Assembly: GCA_902766125.1 (NCBI GenBank)
Contig: CACXCG010000038.1
Coordinates: 1-48,399, forward strand
Source of the DNA: an uncultured Spirochaetaceae bacterium
GTDB taxonomy: Bacteria; Spirochaetota; Spirochaetia; Treponematales; Treponemataceae
Direction: 5' to 3'
Length of the DNA: 48,399 bases
The notes beneath the pieces were generated by a model, which ran no database searches, was not told the DNA's origin, and was given only the letters and a program-made list of their open reading frames with translations. Position 1 is the stretch's first letter. Each line of letters opens with the position of its first letter. The position numbers were made by a program, and so were the translations under genes. Positions 43,962 to 48,399 of this stretch are shown one piece after another.

Positions 43962-44402
43962 TTACAGCAACGTATCTACAACCACGCTTTCAACAGCGGG
44001 TCTCTGTACTTTTCCAAACCGTGTATATACTTTGTTCCGTGCCTGGGGAACGCAGTTTTCAATTACACCCATTACGAAATCCTGTGCCGTTTTGACATAG
44101 GTCTTAAGAGAGTCATTTTCTATGCGGCTTCTTACAAGCTTTGAACGAACCGTAGCAACAAGATCAGAGATTTCACCATCGTCCAGAACAAGAATATCAG
44201 AAGTAATTTTTTCGCGATGCTTATCCAGAGACATAAAACCTACACCATATGCTTCCATACAGCTCATGTGAGAATTAAGGCCTTCCCACATGCGATCTTT
44301 TACACACTTACGGATACATGCCTGCTCACGCAGCATTCCGTCCAGTAAATCATTCTGAGCAACGAGAACCATCTTAAGCTTTTCTTTTTGTTTCTTTTCC
44401 AT
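43962..44402 (-). CDS. flgN: Flagellar export chaperone FlgN
   Basis: FlgN (146 aa) keeps FlgK and FlgL unfolded for export. The protein is all helical with a coiled coil (about 1-110: EKLKMVLVAQNDLLDGMLRE), as in the family, and lies directly before flgK. Sequence conservation of FlgN is low, so the call leans on fold and place. The ATG at 44402 follows GTGGAG. It heads the flgN-flgK-flgL-fliW-csrA operon behind a sigma-28 promoter. Confidence 0.87.
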   Translation of the reverse strand: MEKKQKEKLKMVLVAQNDLLDGMLREQACIRKCVKDRMWEGLNSHMSCMEAYGVGFMSLDKHREKITSDILVLDDGEISDLVATVRSKLVRSRIENDSLKTYVKTAQDFVMGVIENCVPQARNKVYTRFGKVQRPAVESVVVDTLL

Positions 44403-44429
44403 AGTAAAACTCCACGGGTCTTCATCTTA

Positions 44430-44456
44430 TTATCGGAATTCTGGATTTTGACTTTA
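44430..44456 (-). promoter_or_regulatory. Sigma-28 promoter of the flgN operon
   Basis: On the minus strand TAAA (44453-44456), 16 bp and CCGATAA (44430-44436), an essentially perfect sigma-28 match. The leader of about 20-25 nt contains GTGGAG. This puts csrA and fliW under FliA control in the same window as the flagellin they could regulate. Confidence 0.82.
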
Positions 44457-44465
44457 CGATTTTCT

Positions 44466-44494
44466 TTGATTTTTAGCGGTTTGTACGGTATACT
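44466..44494 (+). promoter_or_regulatory. Sigma-70-type promoter of the GH3 gene
   Basis: TTGATT (44466-44471), a 17-bp spacer and TATACT (44489-44494). Predicted start near 44501, leaving a short 15-nt leader with AAAAGGAG. This one has a Shine-Dalgarno site, unlike the leaderless set. Confidence 0.68.
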
Positions 44495-44515
44495 TAAGTC
44501 TAAAAGGAGACTTTC

Positions 44516-46813
44516 ATGGCAAAGCACACTGACGCAGCAATCAAAACACTTATCAGAAAAATGACCCTTAAGGAAAAATGCAGCCTGTTAAGCGGCGGAG
44601 ACTTCTGGCACACACAGAAGATTGAACGCCTGGGAATTCCTGCAATTATGGTAAGCGACGGTCCTCACGGATTACGCAAACAGTCTCCCCTTGCAGACGC
44701 AGCAGATGTAAACGAAAGTATTACGGCAGTCTGTTTTCCAACCGCATGTGCAACCGCCTGTTCTTTTGACAAGGAACTATATAATAAACTAGGGCAAACC
44801 TTAGGCGATGAATGTCAGGCAAACGATGTTTCTACACTTTTGGGACCTGCCGTTAACATAAAGAGATCCCCGTTATGCGGACGGAACTTTGAGTACATAA
44901 GCGAAGATCCTTTTGTTGCAGGAAAACTTGCAGCCGCTTACATCAACGGCGTACAGTCTAAAAACGTAGGAACTTCCATCAAGCATTTTGCACTGAACAA
45001 TCAGGAATACCGGCGTCTTACTAACTCTTCAAACTGCGACGAACGGACAATGCGTGAAATCTATCTTCCTGCATTTGAAACGGCAGTAAAAGAATCTCAG
45101 CCTAAAACCGTCATGCACAGCTACAACATCATAAACGGAACATACGCAGGCGAAAGCGAGTGGCTTTTGACTCAGGTGCTCAGAAAAGAATGGGGATTTT
45201 TAGGCGTTGTCATGTCAGACTGGGGAGCCGTAAGTAACCGTGTTGCAGGTGTTAAAGCAGGCGGAGATTTAGAAATGCCTTCAACAGACGGCCGCAACGA
45301 TAAAATCGTAGAAGCAGCAGTAAAGAAAGGTCTTTTAAAAGAATCATATGTTGATCAGAGTGTATTCAGAATCTTACGCTGGGTATTTGATTTTACCGAC
45401 AACCGCAAGACAGGAAACTTTGACATAAAAGCACATCACGACATTGCACGACAGATTGAAGAAGAATCGATTGTTCTTCTGCAAAACAACGGTGTTCTTC
45501 CCCTTTCAAAAACAGGTTCTAAAAAAGAACTTGCACTCATTGGTCTGTTTGCACAGAAGCCGCGGTATCAGGGAGGCGGTTCAAGTCACATAAAAACAGC
45601 GACCGTGGTAAGCGCAAAAGAAGCATGTGAAACGCAGGGCATTCCGTTTACCTATGCACAGGGATATTCGGAAGACGGAAAAAAAGTAAGTGCCGCGCAA
45701 AAAGAAGCACTCATACAGGAAGCAGTTCAGGTTGCAAAAAAAGCAAAAGTCGCTCTGGTGTTTGCAGGCTTACCTGACAGTTTTGAAAGCGAAGGCTATG
45801 ACAGAAGCCACATGGATATGCCCGAAGAACAGAACGAACTGATAGAACGCATCTGTGCAGTAAATAAAAATACGGTTGTTGTACTGCATAACGGTTCTCC
45901 GGTTACCATGCCGTGGAAAGACAAAGCTGCTGCCATTGTAGAATGTTATCTGGGCGGAGAAGCAGTCGGAGAAGCTGTTGTCAACATCCTTACCGGAAAA
46001 GCAAATCCCTGCGCAAAACTTGCAGAAACTTTCCCCTGTAAACTTGAGGACAATCCGTCGTATCCGTTCTTTGCGTGTGACAAAGACAACACACCGTACA
46101 ACGAAGGAATCTTTGTCGGATACCGCTGGTATGACATGCGCAGGATGCCGGTACTGTTTCCGTTCGGTCACGGCTTAAGCTACACGACTTTTGAATACAC
46201 TTCATGTTCTGTCAGCAAAGACACCATAGGCGACAGAGACTCTGTTACCGTTACGGTTACGGTAAAAAACACCGGAAAGCTCGACGGAAAAGAAATCGTG
46301 CAGCTGTATGTTGCAGACAAGACAAAATCAACAGTCCGACCTCCTAAAGAATTAAAGGGATTTGAAAAAGTATTCATTAAAGCAGGACAGAGCGCACAGG
46401 TTACATTTAAGCTGGACAAGCGCAGTTTTGCCTGGTACTGCACAGACCTTCACGACTGGTATGCAGCAGAGGGACAGTATGAAATCCTTACAGGAAGTTC
46501 TTCGCGCGACATTAAGCTTACAAAGACTGTCACCTTTAAAACAAAAGCAGTGCTCCCCTTACCCATTACACCGGATACCGCTTTGGGTGATTTGATGAAA
46601 GATCCTCGTACCAAAAAACTGATTTTGCAGACGCTCAAAAAAGGAAAGAGTACGCTCAGCACCGGAAGTGAAAGTTCTAAAGAAGCAATAACGGAAGAAA
46701 TGCAGATGCAGATGGACGACACTAATCCCCTCAGGAATTTGTGCACCTGGTACAGCGTAACAGACAGCGACTATAAAAAGCTCTTAAAAGCATTACAACA
46801 GGCAGTGCGATAA
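44516..46813 (+). CDS. Glycoside hydrolase family 3 beta-glucosidase-like enzyme
   Basis: This 765-residue enzyme probably cleaves beta-linked glucosides taken into the cytoplasm, as no signal peptide is seen. The N-terminal barrel has IPAIMVSDGPHGLRKQ, NFEYISEDP, SIKHFALNNQE and the nucleophile Asp235 in GVVMSDWGAVS. The alpha/beta sandwich domain (about 310-540) and a fibronectin-III-like domain (about 585-660, VTVTVTVKNTGKLDGKE) follow, then a helical tail (about 690-765) not found in all members. Exact specificity (gluco-, xylo- or other) cannot be read. Its stop lies in a 39-bp tandem duplication shared with sufU. Confidence 0.93.
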   Translation: MAKHTDAAIKTLIRKMTLKEKCSLLSGGDFWHTQKIERLGIPAIMVSDGPHGLRKQSPLADAADVNESITAVCFPTACATACSFDKELYNKLGQTLGDECQANDVSTLLGPAVNIKRSPLCGRNFEYISEDPFVAGKLAAAYINGVQSKNVGTSIKHFALNNQEYRRLTNSSNCDERTMREIYLPAFETAVKESQPKTVMHSYNIINGTYAGESEWLLTQVLRKEWGFLGVVMSDWGAVSNRVAGVKAGGDLEMPSTDGRNDKIVEAAVKKGLLKESYVDQSVFRILRWVFDFTDNRKTGNFDIKAHHDIARQIEEESIVLLQNNGVLPLSKTGSKKELALIGLFAQKPRYQGGGSSHIKTATVVSAKEACETQGIPFTYAQGYSEDGKKVSAAQKEALIQEAVQVAKKAKVALVFAGLPDSFESEGYDRSHMDMPEEQNELIERICAVNKNTVVVLHNGSPVTMPWKDKAAAIVECYLGGEAVGEAVVNILTGKANPCAKLAETFPCKLEDNPSYPFFACDKDNTPYNEGIFVGYRWYDMRRMPVLFPFGHGLSYTTFEYTSCSVSKDTIGDRDSVTVTVTVKNTGKLDGKEIVQLYVADKTKSTVRPPKELKGFEKVFIKAGQSAQVTFKLDKRSFAWYCTDLHDWYAAEGQYEILTGSSSRDIKLTKTVTFKTKAVLPLPITPDTALGDLMKDPRTKKLILQTLKKGKSTLSTGSESSKEAITEEMQMQMDDTNPLRNLCTWYSVTDSDYKKLLKALQQAVR

Positions 46814-46879
46814 AAACTGCTTACTCGCAAACAGTACAGTGCAGTGCGTTAGAAACTGCTTACTCGCAAACAGTACAGT
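46802..46879. repeat. 39-bp tandem duplication across the ends of the GH3 gene and sufU
   Basis: Two head-to-tail 39-bp units (46802-46840 and 46841-46879) differ at only two or three positions, just before the 29-bp identical part AAACTGCTTACTCGC onward. The first unit holds the GH3 stop codon, the second the sufU stop codon and last codons on the other strand. Confidence 0.9.
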
Positions 46880-47336
46880 GCGGGTTGCTTGCGGATGCAT
46901 CGGTCTTTCCACTGCTCAGCATTTCCTGCATGGTATGCCAGCCTAACACGGCGCATTTTACGCGGGCGGGCATAAAGCTTATATTCTTAAGAGAGGCGGC
47001 TTCGTCAAGTTCTTCCAGAGCTTCATCATCGCTTACTTTTCCCTGAATCATATCCATAAAAAGCCGGGCAAGACGGAGTGCTTCTTCTTTATTCTGTCCA
47101 ATAATGTCATCAAGCATCATGTCAACACTTGCCTGACTTATTGCACAGCCGGAACCGTTGAAAGAACCGTCAGTTATAATTCCGTTTTCGTCAATTTTAA
47201 GCTGAAGATATATATTGTCTCCGCAACTGGGATTAACGCCATGCAGTGTAAACGTTGCGTCTTCAAGCACACCCTTATGGTTGGGAGAAAGATTATGTTC
47301 ATTTAAAATCTGAGCATATAATGATTTTAAGTCCAT
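46860..47336 (-). CDS. sufU: SufU/NifU-like iron-sulfur cluster assembly protein
   Basis: SufU (158 aa) accepts sulfur from the cysteine desulfurase SufS, or scaffolds an iron-sulfur cluster. The three family Cys are present: NPSCGDNI, NGSGCAISQAS and ARVKCAVLGWHTM, with the SufU-type insert before the third. The tail ends HCTVCE, adding an unusual CxxC. I use ATG 47336 (MDLKSLYAQIL) since the family starts there; it lies 7 bp after a -10 element, with no Shine-Dalgarno site. A sufS gene lies 390 bp upstream on the same strand. Confidence 0.9.
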   Translation of the reverse strand: MDLKSLYAQILNEHNLSPNHKGVLEDATFTLHGVNPSCGDNIYLQLKIDENGIITDGSFNGSGCAISQASVDMMLDDIIGQNKEEALRLARLFMDMIQGKVSDDEALEELDEAASLKNISFMPARVKCAVLGWHTMQEMLSSGKTDASASNPHCTVCE

Positions 47337-47343
47337 GTGCCAA

Positions 47344-47372
47344 AGTATAGCAGATGTTCTTATAAACGGCAA
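47344..47372 (-). promoter_or_regulatory. Sigma-70-type promoter of sufU, leaderless layout
   Basis: On the minus strand TTGCCG (47367-47372), a 17-bp spacer and TATACT (47344-47349), then 7 bp to the ATG at 47336. The predicted start lies within a base or two of the ATG. Confidence 0.65.
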
Positions 47373-47382
47373 CACAAACGCG

Positions 47383-47410
47383 TTGACGGAACACTTTTTT
47401 TTTATATAGT
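47383..47410 (+). promoter_or_regulatory. Possible promoter of the frameshifted gene remnant
   Basis: TTGACG (47383-47388), a 16-bp T-rich spacer and TATAGT (47405-47410). Downstream AGAGAGGA (about 47433-47440) would serve as Shine-Dalgarno site. It overlaps nothing and is divergent from the sufU promoter. Confidence 0.5.
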
Positions 47411-47446
47411 AGTTTATAAATTAAAAGAATCAGAGAGGATACTTTC

Positions 47447-47724
47447 GTTGAATATGATTTGCGTACACAGACAATAACGGACAGTTCTCTGATAAGCAAT
47501 GATTACGTAAGAACCTTTACTTTTGAAATTCCGTACCAAAAAATAATGTACTCATTGCAGACGGCAGTTCTGTAACCAAACGATTTACCGTAAACCCCGG
47601 TAAGTATGAATTAAAACTGACCGACAGTGAATATGATAACTCGCTGCTTTTTTCCGAGTTTACTCACAGCACAAACACTAACGTAGAAGTAAATATTATC
47701 TGGGATTTAAATCAGCTGTATTAA
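47447..47724 (+). pseudogene. Frameshifted remnant of a small beta-rich protein gene
   Basis: The gap between sufU and sufS holds a broken reading frame. From 47447 one frame reads VEYDLRTQTITDSSLISNDY and so on for 42 codons to a TAA at 47573. The next frame continues from about 47544 with NNVLIADGSSVTKRFTVNPG to a TAA at 47722-47724. One extra A in the A6 run at 47538-47543 would join them into about 92 codons. No ATG is found at the front; GTT or an off-frame TTG follows the Shine-Dalgarno-like AGAGAGG. The family is unknown; the composition suggests an exported or surface beta domain. It could be a pseudogene, a slippage-controlled gene or a base error. Confidence 0.6.
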
Positions 47725-47727
47725 GTT

Positions 47728-48399
47728 TTATTCAGCAAATCCCATCCACTGTCTTACCTTGCGCAGTTTCTGTACAAACACATGAACTTCGTCTTCGGTG
47801 TTGTACAGATACAGGCTGGCACGGGCGGTACTGCCTACTCCCAGTTTCTGCATCAAAGGCTGCGCACAGTGGTGACCTGCCCGGATTGCAATGTGTTCAC
47901 TGTCAAGTACCGATGCAATATCATGCGGATGCACACCATCAATCGTAAACGTAACAATTCCACAGTGTTTCAAAGGATCAGCATTACCAATAATTTGTAC
48001 ATGCGGAATCTCTTTCATTTCCTGCATTAAAACCGTAGCAAGACGGTTATCATTTTCTTCAATAGCGTCAAGTCCAATCTGTTTAATAAAATCAATTGCA
48101 GCAGCAAGTCCCACTGCCCCTGCAGCATTCACTGTTCCCGCTTCAAACTTATGGGGAAGTTCTGCATACGTAACTTCTTCACGGGTAACATATTCAATCA
48201 TCTCGCCGCCGCGTAAGAAAGGAGGCATTGCTTCAAGCAGTTCTTTTTTTCCGTACAGCACACCAATGCCAAACGGACCGCACAGTTTGTGAGCACTCAG
48301 AACAAAAAAGTCAGCATCAAGATCCTGAACATCGACTGCAAAATGCGGAGAACTCTGAGCACCGTCAACAACAACAACAGCACCCTTACCGCCGTTTCC
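47728..48399 (-). CDS. sufS: Cysteine desulfurase SufS, 5' part outside window
   Basis: This is the C-terminal 223 residues of a class V aminotransferase-fold, PLP-dependent desulfurase that takes sulfur from cysteine for iron-sulfur clusters. The PLP-binding Lys is in VLSAHKLCGPFGIGVLYG, the Asp in VVVVDGAQSSPH, and the catalytic Cys loop reads AIRAGHHCAQPLM, the group II (SufS) form. The reading frame is open to the end of the window. Its partner sufU is downstream on the same strand, with a gene remnant on the opposite strand between them. Confidence 0.94.
   Translation of the reverse strand, partial: GNGGKGAVVVVDGAQSSPHFAVDVQDLDADFFVLSAHKLCGPFGIGVLYGKKELLEAMPPFLRGGEMIEYVTREEVTYAELPHKFEAGTVNAAGAVGLAAAIDFIKQIGLDAIEENDNRLATVLMQEMKEIPHVQIIGNADPLKHCGIVTFTIDGVHPHDIASVLDSEHIAIRAGHHCAQPLMQKLGVGSTARASLYLYNTEDEVHVFVQKLRKVRQWMGFAE

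Noticed and set aside
44300..44527. Minus-strand open frame spanning the flgN start and the GH3 promoter
   Set aside because: It overlaps flgN in another frame and crosses both promoters; it has no ribosome site and a composition unlike a protein.
1..48399. CRISPR arrays, tRNA or rRNA genes, transposases, phage genes
   Set aside because: Looked for regular spaced repeats, cloverleaf-like intergenic sequence, and transposase or integrase motifs; none was found. Intergenic gaps are too short for most of these.

Overview
This window comes from a spirochaete of the Treponema group, probably a gut or rumen type. The evidence is the gene order flbD-motAB-fliL-fliM-fliY-fliOPQR-flhBA-flhF-flhG-x-fliA, FlaB-type core flagellins, a V-type ATPase operon with a DUF2764 gene, and a single-gene argF next to exported treponemal-style hypothetical proteins. 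About 95% of the DNA is coding. I see no rRNA, tRNA, CRISPR array, insertion sequence or prophage.

Layout. (1) 1-2449, minus strand: the start of a V-ATPase operon (atpE, DUF2764, atpA cut by the window edge). (2) 2524-3573: galM on its own promoter. (3) 3671-21053, minus strand: a 17-kb motility operon of 19 genes running from flbD through the stator (motAB), fliL, switch (fliM, fliY), export gate (fliOPQR, flhBA), placement and number control (flhF, flhG) and sigma-28 (fliA), ending with a Jag_N/FapA protein, a small Gln-rich protein and a SwrB-like membrane protein. (4) 21254-24557: a divergent two-component system facing miaA and rpoZ. (5) 24636-30126: a chemoreceptor, recO, an NrnA-type phosphoesterase, an exported protein and argF. 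(6) 30341-32021: a sigma-70-like protein behind a sigma-54 promoter, with rdgB overlapping its 3' end. (7) 32267-38666: two flagellins, flaG, fliD, a possible chaperone and a membrane PilZ protein. (8) 38721-40128: a small conserved protein, tsaE, tsaB. (9) 40121-44402, minus strand: flgN-flgK-flgL-fliW-csrA behind a sigma-28 promoter. (10) 44516-48399: a GH3 glucosidase, sufU, a frameshifted gene remnant and a partial sufS.

How it works together. The flbD operon builds the basal body, export gate and motor from a vegetative promoter and makes FliA. FliA would then drive flaB1 and flgNKL-fliW-csrA through sigma-28 promoters that can be read upstream of both. CsrA and FliW encoded here could regulate flaB1 translation, because its leader carries GGA motifs in a hairpin loop and in the Shine-Dalgarno site. 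The second flagellin instead has a near-perfect sigma-70 promoter whose start point lies inside the flaB1 terminator stem.

The most striking signals are: a recurrent leaderless promoter layout (-35, 16-17 bp, -10, then only 6-9 bp to the ATG, no Shine-Dalgarno) in front of seven transcription units; a sigma-54 promoter driving a divergent sigma-70-like protein; and the flagellin leader RNAs. All functional claims are from sequence reading; nothing was searched or computed.
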